Assembly (NCBI GenBank): GCA_026389675.1
Contig: JAPLHJ010000083.1
Location: forward strand, 1-5,857
DNA length: 5,857 nt
Reading direction: 5' to 3'
From: Chloroflexota bacterium
Lineage (GTDB): Bacteria; Chloroflexota; Dehalococcoidia; GIF9; UBA5629
Shown piece by piece: positions 1 to 5,278 of the stretch. The translations under genes were made by a program, and so were the position numbers. The notes under the pieces were generated by a model. The model did not search any database. It saw only the letters and a program-made list of their open reading frames with translations, and had not been told where the DNA came from. Positions within the stretch are counted from its first letter, which is position 1, and each line of letters opens with the position of its first letter.

Positions 1-23
1 CGCCCACCCGCTACCATATACTG

Positions 24-53
24 TTAAAAATCAGGCAATTGCTTTAATATAAT
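24..53 (+). promoter_or_regulatory. Predicted promoter for the GX3-repeat gene
   Basis: A perfect TATAAT -10 box at 48-53 is preceded, after 18 bases, by TTAAAA at 24-29, which matches the TTGACA -35 consensus at 4 of 6 positions. Transcription would start near base 60, leaving a short leader of about 20 bases that contains a strong Shine-Dalgarno sequence (AAGGAGGT, 66-73) five bases before the ATG at 79. The -10 match is strong and the -35 is weak. The window begins just upstream, so other regulatory sites may be cut off. Confidence 0.55.
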
Positions 54-78
54 AGGGCGAATTTCAAGGAGGTATGTT

Positions 79-576
79 ATGAAATTAGGCAGTGGGACGA
101 TCGCCGTCATTATTATATTGATTATCGTTGCCCTGGGAGTGGTCGGCTATGGCGGCTACCAGATGGGCATGGACACAGGCTATAAACAGGGCTATGCAAA
201 GGGCAATGCCGACGGCACTGCCAGGGGCACGGAGGACGGCTACAATAAAGGCCAGCAGGCGGGCTATGCGCAGGGCAAGCAGGACGGCGAAAACGCCGGC
301 TACGATAAGGGCTACTCCGAGGGCATGGTCAAGGGACAGGCACAGGGCCAGGCACAGGGTCAACAGGAGGGACAGCAGATAGGCTATAACAACGGCTACA
401 ACGCAGGCTGGTCTAAAGGCTGGCGCAATGGCTGGCAATCCGGCTGGTGGCAGGGTTGCACCAATTGCTGGCAGCATTGCGGCCCGTTCGTGGCCGGTGC
501 TGAGCAGACCACTTTCTCCGGCGGTCCCACACAGGCGTGGATGCCGGTGTCGCCTTCAGCGCCTTCTCCACAATGA
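79..576 (+). CDS. Membrane-anchored protein with 26 consecutive GX3 repeats and a Cys cluster
   Basis: A 165-residue protein of unknown function. Residues 7-22 form one strongly hydrophobic segment (Ile/Val/Leu-rich), a membrane anchor or uncleaved signal. From Gly26 to Gly126 glycine occurs at exactly every fourth position without a break: 26 glycines, 25 consecutive GxxxG steps. The residue after glycine changes along the protein: Tyr early, Gln in the middle (about 86-100), Tyr again, then Trp near the end (GWSKGWRNGWQSGWWQG). Cys127, Cys130 and Cys134 follow as CX2CX3C, able to form a disulfide or bind metal. The Pro/Ser-rich tail is probably disordered. GX3 runs are known from the Yae1/Lto1 'deca-GX3' family and, as GxxxG, from FliH-type helical proteins. 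The resemblance here may be only in periodicity, so I assign no function. The start is secure: AAGGAGG lies six bases upstream of the ATG. The protein should face outward, tethered to the cytoplasmic membrane. Confidence 0.85.
   Translation: MKLGSGTIAVIIILIIVALGVVGYGGYQMGMDTGYKQGYAKGNADGTARGTEDGYNKGQQAGYAQGKQDGENAGYDKGYSEGMVKGQAQGQAQGQQEGQQIGYNNGYNAGWSKGWRNGWQSGWWQGCTNCWQHCGPFVAGAEQTTFSGGPTQAWMPVSPSAPSPQ
154..456 (+). repeat. 12-base periodic coding repeat (GX3 units)
   Basis: A glycine codon, nearly always GGC, GGG or GGA, recurs every 12 bases from 154 to 456, giving 25 complete units plus the last glycine codon. The units are degenerate at the other three codons except for short near-identical stretches around 338-376 (repeated CAGGCACAGGG-like units), which suggests local slippage or unit duplication there. 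The repeat lies wholly within the reading frame and explains the long open frame on the opposite strand, where GGC reads as alanine GCC. Confidence 0.8.
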
Positions 577-600
577 TCAGAATAAAATTCTGCTTAACCG

Positions 601-714
601 ATGATTGACAACACTAATAGTAAGATCAATAAAGCCATAACAGTTCTGCTGGTACTGGGTGCGGTCTCCCTGGTTCCCCAAACGCTATTCAGCTACCATG
701 ACTATCTCAAATAG
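601..714 (+). CDS. Candidate small membrane peptide (37 aa)
   Basis: An ATG at 601 opens a 37-codon frame ending in TAG at 712-714. The product has a polar, Lys-containing N-terminus (MIDNTNSKINK), one hydrophobic stretch (about residues 12-30, AITVLLVLGAVSLVP...) and a short polar tail ending YHDYLK, the layout of a single-span membrane peptide. It lies 24 bases after the GX3-repeat gene on the same strand. Its last 30 bases overlap the convergent 3' end of the cyclase gene. No good Shine-Dalgarno sequence precedes the ATG, so translation would have to be weak or coupled to the gene before it. I do not recognise a family. It could be a chance frame; the transmembrane layout is the main argument for it. 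Confidence 0.3.
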   Translation: MIDNTNSKINKAITVLLVLGAVSLVPQTLFSYHDYLK

Positions 715-1416
715 CAGCGGCCACAGCTTGCCGGTGACAAACATCCGGTTGCTTTTGGTGTCGTATGCAATGCCGTTCAGGATATCAACGGAATTGTTGA
801 AGTGACCTTTTTCCAGAAGCCCTGAGAGGTCGACCCAACCGCTGACACTGCCGTCACCCGGATCTATTATGACAATTTTATCGGTCGTCCATACGTTAGC
901 AAATATCCTGCCGTCGATATATTCCAGCTCATTGATCCTATCTACGGAGCCGTTTTCATCGTGCACTTCTACGTGACCTGTAGTATTGAAGTTTTCAGGA
1001 TTTAAGAAGTAGAGATCGGATGTGCCGTCACTCATGATGATACGGTTCCCGTCATAAGTGATTCCCCACCCCTCGGTGGGATATGAGAACTCACTTAACA
1101 GGTTAAAGCTATTCCTGTCATAAACAAAGCCGGTATGGGATTTCCAGGTCAACTGTATCAGGGTATCCTTATATAAGGTGATACCCTCCCCGAAATACGC
1201 GGCGGGCAGTTTATACTCTTTTAATATCCCACCGCTTTCCAGGTCTACTTTACGTATGGCAGAGCTTCCATAGCCCCCGGTCCCTTCATATAATACACCG
1301 CTATCAAAGGATAATCCCTGCGTGTAGGCTGCCGGGTCATGGGGAAAGGTATTTACTATCTTATAAGTATAAACAGGCACCGGTTGCGATTTAGCGGGAG
1401 CAGGCTTAATAGCCAA
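685..1416 (-). CDS. Glutaminyl-peptide cyclotransferase, plant-type beta-propeller
   Basis: The 243 residues from the TTG at 1416 match the glutamine cyclotransferase family (plant/bacterial type, a five-bladed beta-propeller) along their whole length. These enzymes convert N-terminal glutamine of peptides and proteins to pyroglutamate, releasing ammonia. Family motifs in order: YTQGL (31-35), LYEGTGGYGSS (42-52), FGEGIT (75-80), QLTW and GFVYD (88-100), EGWGITYDG (115-123), MSDGTSDLYFLNP (128-140), NELEY and FANVW (162-176), DILNGIAYD (211-219), TGKLWPLLFEI (228-238). The domain ends at the C-terminus, as is usual. The mature enzyme contains no cysteine. The start is unresolved: TTG at 1416 is the only canonical start codon in the frame and lacks a Shine-Dalgarno site, yet the frame stays open upstream to 1530 and encodes a signal-peptide-like segment there. 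It is probably an exported lipoprotein. It lies last in the minus-strand gene series. Confidence 0.9.
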   Translation of the reverse strand: MAIKPAPAKSQPVPVYTYKIVNTFPHDPAAYTQGLSFDSGVLYEGTGGYGSSAIRKVDLESGGILKEYKLPAAYFGEGITLYKDTLIQLTWKSHTGFVYDRNSFNLLSEFSYPTEGWGITYDGNRIIMSDGTSDLYFLNPENFNTTGHVEVHDENGSVDRINELEYIDGRIFANVWTTDKIVIIDPGDGSVSGWVDLSGLLEKGHFNNSVDILNGIAYDTKSNRMFVTGKLWPLLFEIVMVAE

Positions 1417-1530
1417 GCAGCCATTCAGGCAGGAGCAACAGATGATACACGACGATGCTATGGCGAGGAGCAGCAGGCCACATAATTTGGCGACGCCGGT
1501 TGGCTGGTGGTTATTGAATAATATTGCCTT
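1417..1530 (-). other. In-frame signal-peptide-like extension of the cyclase, no canonical start codon
   Basis: Reading on the minus strand, the cyclase frame is open for 38 codons before the TTG, back to a TAG at 1531-1533. It contains a basic residue followed by a hydrophobic, Cys-rich run (AKLCGLLLLAIASSCIICC) and then LNGC directly before the TTG codon, which could serve as a lipobox. There is no ATG, GTG or TTG in this stretch. AGAGGA and AGAAGG purine runs just upstream (about 1526-1542) would be ribosome sites only for a rare ATA start at 1522-1524. Beyond the TAG the same frame reads GTG-GCA-AAG-AGG-AAG. Possible explanations are a non-canonical start, a one-base error or mutation near 1480 (the out-of-frame ATG at 1481-1483), or a damaged 5' end. 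Confidence 0.6.
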
Positions 1531-1605
1531 CTACTTCCTCTTTGCCACAACAGCTAAATACAAAACACCAGGACCCGCAGTGATCGTACTTTTATATACC
1601 TCTAA

Positions 1606-3315
1606 TTACTTCGATAGAAATTGATTGAAAAGCCTGTCGAAATCTTCTTGAGTTTCCAGTCCCGGGTCTATGGAACGGATGACGCCCGATTGATCGAGGA
1701 CAAATGTAGCAGGAAGCTGCAGAACGTTGTAGGAAGAACCTACTTCAGCATTAAGATCAAGTAAAACCGGCAAAGTCAGGCCCTGACTCGAGCAATAACT
1801 TTTTATCGCCGTTTCGCGTCCAGGCCCATGCACGGTGATTATGGCAACTTTGTCGCTGTCCTCGCGTTCAAATGCTTTTTGCAGCAGCGGCATCTTTTTC
1901 TGGCAGGCCGGGCATGTCATGTTCCAGAATACCAGCAGGACAACCTTGCCGCGGTACTGGCTAAATTTCAGGATATCACCCGTAACCGTAGGAAGTGCAA
2001 AGTCCGGAGCGCGCTGGGTCAGTTGGACCCCTGTCTTAAGAGATAAAACACCCTCATATTCAGCGATAAGCTGATGGCCGTAAGCGTCCCTTGCCCTGAT
2101 CACAAAAGCATAAACCCGTTCCCTGTCTAATGGTTGGAGCGTGGCTTCATGACTTGCGTTGCTGGCATCATCAATAATTGTCTTACGCTCAGCGTTTCCC
2201 TCCTCCCCATATGTCACTTCTGTGTTCGTGGGCCGGTCGGTTTCCCAGGTAATCACGGCCGCTGAATCCGTGGTTGTCGAGATGCTCACATTTGAGATCA
2301 CGGGTGGCGGTTCCAGCGTGGTAAATGAGAATTTGCCGGATAAGCGCTTACCGGTTGTGCTATACCCGGACAGCAACTGGAAATAGTAGGTAGTGGCCGG
2401 GTAGAGGTTATCAGCCTTGATGGAATGGTTTTTTACCGGGCCCAGGTCCGAAAAAAGACCGGTGATTTTCCCATCCTTATCATAGACTATGATATCTACA
2501 GCCTCATCGACACTTGTTGTGAAATTAACAATGCCGCTGCTGGTGGTCATGTCTGTAACTGTAATGTTATCAGCTACAGGGGATGAGGACGAATTGGAGT
2601 TATTGTTTACAGGTAAAGCGCTGATTAAAGCTGCTATCAATATAAGGATAATGCCCACGACACCTAAAACGTAACCAGCTACAGACCAGATATTACGGCG
2701 CACATAAATGAGAAACCTGTCGACAGAATCTACCGGCCTTAAGCGTTTATCTGTGCCCGGTAGTAAAACCGGCTCTTTTTCTTCCCCTTTTTGCCCGGGT
2801 AAAAATAAGCCGGCTAACCGTGTAACCGGCCAGCGGTTTGAGAAAAAACGGCCGGGTTGCAGAAATATTACTGCAAGGGCCAGCAGGCCGAGTATAATGT
2901 CTATACCCAGCGACTGGTAGGGAGTGAGGTAACCGAAAATTTTTTCCCATATACCGAAGCAACTGGCGCAGTGCGAATATTCTCCCGTGATAATGGTCCA
3001 GATATTAGTCCCCATGAATGCAGCAATCATTGGCAGCGTTAATACAGCAGCAAACCTGGGTATTAAACCGATGAGAAGTGCAATACCTAATATAAGCTCG
3101 GCCCATGGGAAAACAACTGGCACCAGTATTTTATAGATGAAATCTATAAAAAGGGGCGTCAAAAATGCTTCCGGCAGCACGGCATTGATGAAAGCCATAA
3201 TCTGGGCCGGTGTTTGCATATCACCAAACAGCTTGCCGGTCCCGGAAGCAATGAATGTAACGGCTATTAATAATCCTGCAACCAGGCTTATGCTGTCTTT
3301 AATTCTATAATTCAA
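1606..3315 (-). CDS. MauE/DoxX membrane domain - two FN3-like domains - TlpA-type thioredoxin fusion
   Basis: A 569-residue membrane-bound thiol-disulfide protein. Residues 1-155 resemble MauE/DoxX: four hydrophobic segments (about 8-26, 63-85, 88-109, 135-153) with Cys116-Ala-Ser-Cys119 between the third and fourth. A basic linker (154-211) and a fifth segment (212-234) follow, then a Ser/Asn linker, two fibronectin-III-like beta domains (about 249-334 and 338-428; the second has the PVISNV...AVITWETD pattern) and an AhpC/TSA-TlpA thioredoxin domain (433-567) with VFWNMTCPAC (active Cys468 and Cys471) and the cis-proline LPATF (Pro535). Arg/Lys distribution puts both CxxC pairs and the thioredoxin outside the membrane. 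In methylamine-dehydrogenase clusters MauE and the thioredoxin-like MauD are separate proteins acting in disulfide formation; here the equivalents share one chain. The likely role is reduction or oxidation of exported protein thiols, substrate unknown. Start: TTG two codons after an in-frame TAG, with no clear ribosome site, but it is the only canonical start upstream of the first membrane segment. Confidence 0.88.
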   Translation of the reverse strand: MNYRIKDSISLVAGLLIAVTFIASGTGKLFGDMQTPAQIMAFINAVLPEAFLTPLFIDFIYKILVPVVFPWAELILGIALLIGLIPRFAAVLTLPMIAAFMGTNIWTIITGEYSHCASCFGIWEKIFGYLTPYQSLGIDIILGLLALAVIFLQPGRFFSNRWPVTRLAGLFLPGQKGEEKEPVLLPGTDKRLRPVDSVDRFLIYVRRNIWSVAGYVLGVVGIILILIAALISALPVNNNSNSSSSPVADNITVTDMTTSSGIVNFTTSVDEAVDIIVYDKDGKITGLFSDLGPVKNHSIKADNLYPATTYYFQLLSGYSTTGKRLSGKFSFTTLEPPPVISNVSISTTTDSAAVITWETDRPTNTEVTYGEEGNAERKTIIDDASNASHEATLQPLDRERVYAFVIRARDAYGHQLIAEYEGVLSLKTGVQLTQRAPDFALPTVTGDILKFSQYRGKVVLLVFWNMTCPACQKKMPLLQKAFEREDSDKVAIITVHGPGRETAIKSYCSSQGLTLPVLLDLNAEVGSSYNVLQLPATFVLDQSGVIRSIDPGLETQEDFDRLFNQFLSK

Positions 3316-3391
3316 AGGCTACGCTCTGTGCTGCATTATTAATAACCACGTCGGTATTTGCGCAGCTTTTTATACTTTGAGGCAATAAATA

Positions 3392-4315
3392 TTATTCTTG
3401 TGGGACCATAGCATTGCCGCTGACCCTGACCATCCAATTCACGCGGCTTTTGTCTCCAAACCAGGGAGCGACCGAGTAAGGCCAGCCCGGCGCCAAATTA
3501 TCCACACCCTTATCATCCCTGACCGTTACATCGGAATGCGTATTTACCACATTGCTCGCGGCGCCCATGCGAAATCCCTGGCCAGTGGGGATACCGGTAT
3601 AGATATGGATATAAAAATCACCTTGCACTTCAACATCGGGTATTTCTATATCTGCCCAGCCGCCTGTTGAATCGATGTTGGACCCCAGGCGTGTCCGCAA
3701 CGGGAATCTGTCACCGGGAAATGACGTAGTATAGAGGACTTTATTATCTTTATCACAGATTTGCAGGTCGCAATCCCCGATGTTATATCCGGGCGAGCCA
3801 TATACCAGCCCGAATACTGTTACCTTATTTATGCTAAACGGGTCCGGAGGCGACACAAAGGCGACCGAATATCCTGTACAGGGTTTGACCAGGGATAAAC
3901 AATCTTTGGCAACGCCGTCATCATATTTCAGTTCCACCGGCATTGCCACGCGCTTTGAATTAACCGTCAGCGTAGCACTCCTTGTTCCAATTCCGATTTC
4001 ATAGGTGCCTGCTGCGTCTTTGGAGAGAGAGAAGGTTACGGTTTGGCTGGATCCGGGGTCCACGTTAATATATTTCGTATCGATTCTTTTACCATCGACG
4101 GACAGGGTGGCGCTATAAGCGCCCCCGGTTCCGCCGATATTTGTGATCTTAGCACTGATACTAACGGTATCCCCCACAGTGACTTCCGCCGGCTTGATAT
4201 CTAACGAAGCTATTTCAAACTGCGCTGGAGACGGCGAAGGCGCACAGGCTACCGGTACAATTATTGCTATGACCGATATTAATAGCCCGGCTGCCAGCGT
4301 CTTTTTGTTACTCAT
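3392..4315 (-). CDS. Lipoprotein with CARDB-like domain and unassigned beta-rich C-terminal domain
   Basis: A 307-residue predicted lipoprotein. Residues 1-24 are a lipoprotein signal (basic MSNKK, hydrophobic core, PVAC with Cys24 as lipid-attachment site), followed by a short Pro/Ser linker. Residues 34-118 look like a CARDB/Ig-type adhesion module (LDIKPAEVTVGDTVSISAKITNIG, then DPGSSQTVTFSLS and YEIGIG patterns). Residues 125-300 begin with LKYDDG and form a second beta-rich domain with aromatic/Gly motifs (GGWADIEIP, GDFYIHIYTG) and four cysteines (139, 146, 182, 187). I do not recognise this domain; a carbohydrate-binding or pre-peptidase-like beta-sandwich is a guess. The ATG at 4315 has AGGT nine bases upstream. 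The gene begins 58 bases after the DUF5666-like gene and ends 76 bases before the thioredoxin fusion, all on the minus strand, consistent with co-transcription. It would be anchored on the outer face of the cytoplasmic membrane. Confidence 0.85.
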   Translation of the reverse strand: MSNKKTLAAGLLISVIAIIVPVACAPSPSPAQFEIASLDIKPAEVTVGDTVSISAKITNIGGTGGAYSATLSVDGKRIDTKYINVDPGSSQTVTFSLSKDAAGTYEIGIGTRSATLTVNSKRVAMPVELKYDDGVAKDCLSLVKPCTGYSVAFVSPPDPFSINKVTVFGLVYGSPGYNIGDCDLQICDKDNKVLYTTSFPGDRFPLRTRLGSNIDSTGGWADIEIPDVEVQGDFYIHIYTGIPTGQGFRMGAASNVVNTHSDVTVRDDKGVDNLAPGWPYSVAPWFGDKSRVNWMVRVSGNAMVPQE

Positions 4316-4373
4316 CCATTATTTACCTGTGCAGTTATTTTACATGGTAACGACTATATAGACATAGTTTTGA

Positions 4374-5069
4374 TCATGATCCAGGAGGCGGGGCCGGCGG
4401 AGCGCCCTGGCCCGGCGGCTGGATGATGATAGAGGTAGCGGTAACGTTGCCGGCAGCATCCTCTGGACCCATGACATTCAGGGATTGGCCTTCATGAAGG
4501 TCCGCAAGGGTGCCGGCGGTGAAATTCTGAATAGTAGTGTTATCAGCGATGAACAGCAGAGTAACGGTCCCTTGTGAAGTGGTCAGGGTCAACGTGTTGC
4601 CGTCGATCTTGGTAAGAGTACCGCCGGCGCCACGCCGTCCGCCGCTACTGCGTGGGGACGTCGTGGGGTTCGTGCGGGTTGCTCCGCCAAATGGCGGTGG
4701 AGCGCCCTGACCCTGCGGCCGGATCATAATCGAGGTTGCGGTCACGTTGCCGTTGGCATCCTGGGAACCCGTGGCAATCACGTACTGACCTTCATGAAGG
4801 TCCGCAAGGGTGCCGGCCGTGACATTCTGAATGGTAGTATTATCAGCAATGATCTTGACTGTAACGGACCCCTGTGAGGTCGTCAGGGTTAAAATATCGC
4901 CGTTAATCTTGGTGAGGGTGCCGCTGACGCCGCGGCGTCCACCGGCATGCGACGACGGTGGGGGTGTAGCCGGAACAGGGTTAGGCGTAGTAGCTGGCGC
5001 GCAGGCGGCCGCCACCGTAAGCAACAGCACTACCAGCAAAGTCAGGGACCATGTGTACCGTTGTTTCAT
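4374..5069 (-). CDS. Lipoprotein with two DUF5666-like repeats
   Basis: A 231-residue predicted lipoprotein. The signal sequence has a short basic start (MKQR), a Leu/Val core and a lipobox ending VAAAC, with Cys23 lipidated. A Thr/Pro-rich linker follows. Two copies of an OB-like beta module lie at about 43-125 and 143-225, each reading GGRRG...GTLTKI(N/D)G...LTLTTSQG(S/T)VT...IADNTTIQN(V/F)TAGTLADLHEGQ...GNVTATSI. They resemble DUF5666, a domain of unknown function common in secreted bacterial proteins. The copies are exactly 100 residues apart, so the repeat is visible in DNA with a 300-base period. The C-terminus is Pro/Gly-rich. The start is firm: GGAGG at 5077-5081 lies seven bases before the ATG, and a promoter sits about 60 bases upstream. 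It is the first gene of the minus-strand series. A structural or ligand-binding role at the cell surface is possible; none is shown. Confidence 0.87.
   Translation of the reverse strand: MKQRYTWSLTLLVVLLLTVAAACAPATTPNPVPATPPPSSHAGGRRGVSGTLTKINGDILTLTTSQGSVTVKIIADNTTIQNVTAGTLADLHEGQYVIATGSQDANGNVTATSIMIRPQGQGAPPPFGGATRTNPTTSPRSSGGRRGAGGTLTKIDGNTLTLTTSQGTVTLLFIADNTTIQNFTAGTLADLHEGQSLNVMGPEDAAGNVTATSIIIQPPGQGAPPAPPPGS
4401..4944. repeat. Tandem intragenic duplication, 300-base period
   Basis: Bases 4401-4644 align without gaps to 4701-4944 at a constant offset of 300. The longest identical block I traced is 29 bases (4489-4517 equals 4789-4817). It contains the perfect 12-base palindrome CCTTCATGAAGG, encoding the LHEG segment of each module. 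Differences elsewhere are mostly at third codon positions, so the duplication is fairly young and both copies appear to be under protein-level constraint. Confidence 0.85.
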
Positions 5070-5127
5070 TTGTATACCTCCAAATTATGCTTCATTTCAG
5101 AAATCTCAAACATCCAACTTCCTATCA

Positions 5128-5155
5128 TATATAGAAATTGTTCAGTAATTGTTAA
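5128..5155 (-). promoter_or_regulatory. Predicted promoter for the minus-strand gene series
   Basis: On the minus strand TTAACA (5150-5155), 5 of 6 matches to the -35 consensus, is followed after 16 bases by TATATA (5128-5133), a 5 of 6 match to the -10 box. The predicted start near 5121 gives a leader of about 50 bases before the DUF5666-like gene, which contains its GGAGG site. I saw no comparable promoter in the 58- and 76-base gaps between the following genes, which supports transcription from here through at least the thioredoxin fusion. Confidence 0.5.
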
Positions 5156-5160
5156 GCTGC

Positions 5161-5208
5161 GGTCGGGCTAAACTCTGTATGAAAGGAACCTGCGGTAATA
5201 GTCCGGCC
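5161..5208. repeat. Inverted repeat in the divergent intergenic region
   Basis: GGTCGGGCTA (5161-5170) can pair along all ten bases with TAGTCCGGCC (5199-5208) as plus-strand RNA, counting two G-U pairs, around a 28-base loop. It lies between the minus-strand promoter and the start of the Ig-repeat gene, about 70 bases ahead of that start. It could be an operator or a leader RNA hairpin. No run of T follows, so it does not look like an intrinsic terminator. It matches no riboswitch class I could recognise. Confidence 0.35.
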
Positions 5209-5278
5209 AACCTTATTTCCGCAAATCATAATAATTTACTAATATCTCGTTGATACACTGAATATAAAGGTCATGAAA

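Noticed and set aside
85..477. Long minus-strand open frame (130 residues, Ala/Leu/Val-rich) opposite the GX3 gene
   Set aside because: It is a by-product of the 12-base GGC periodicity on the coding strand. It has no ribosome site, and the forward frame has a promoter, a ribosome site and coherent protein architecture.
578..592. Perfect inverted repeat CAGAAT-AAA-ATTCTG just after the GX3 gene, as a terminator
   Set aside because: The stem is only six mostly A-T pairs with a three-base loop and no following T run, which is too weak to call an intrinsic terminator.
1442..1624. Plus-strand 60-residue open frame between the cyclase and the fusion gene
   Set aside because: It lies opposite the cyclase signal-peptide region, has no ribosome site, and has an unremarkable, mixed composition. 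I treat it as a shadow.
3316..3391. AT-rich gap (including TTATTAATAA palindrome) as an internal promoter for the thioredoxin fusion
   Set aside because: No -35 and -10 pair with acceptable spacing could be found; the short palindrome is expected in A-T-rich DNA.
4372..4381. Ten-base palindrome GATCATGATC at the end of the DUF5666-like gene
   Set aside because: It is mostly coding (Gly-Ser-stop), has no loop or T run, and is isolated.
5171..5208. GAACCTG...GGTAATA sequence resembling part of a TPP riboswitch
   Set aside because: The CTGAGA element and the GGGG-containing first stem are missing, and the following bases do not fit the second conserved helix.
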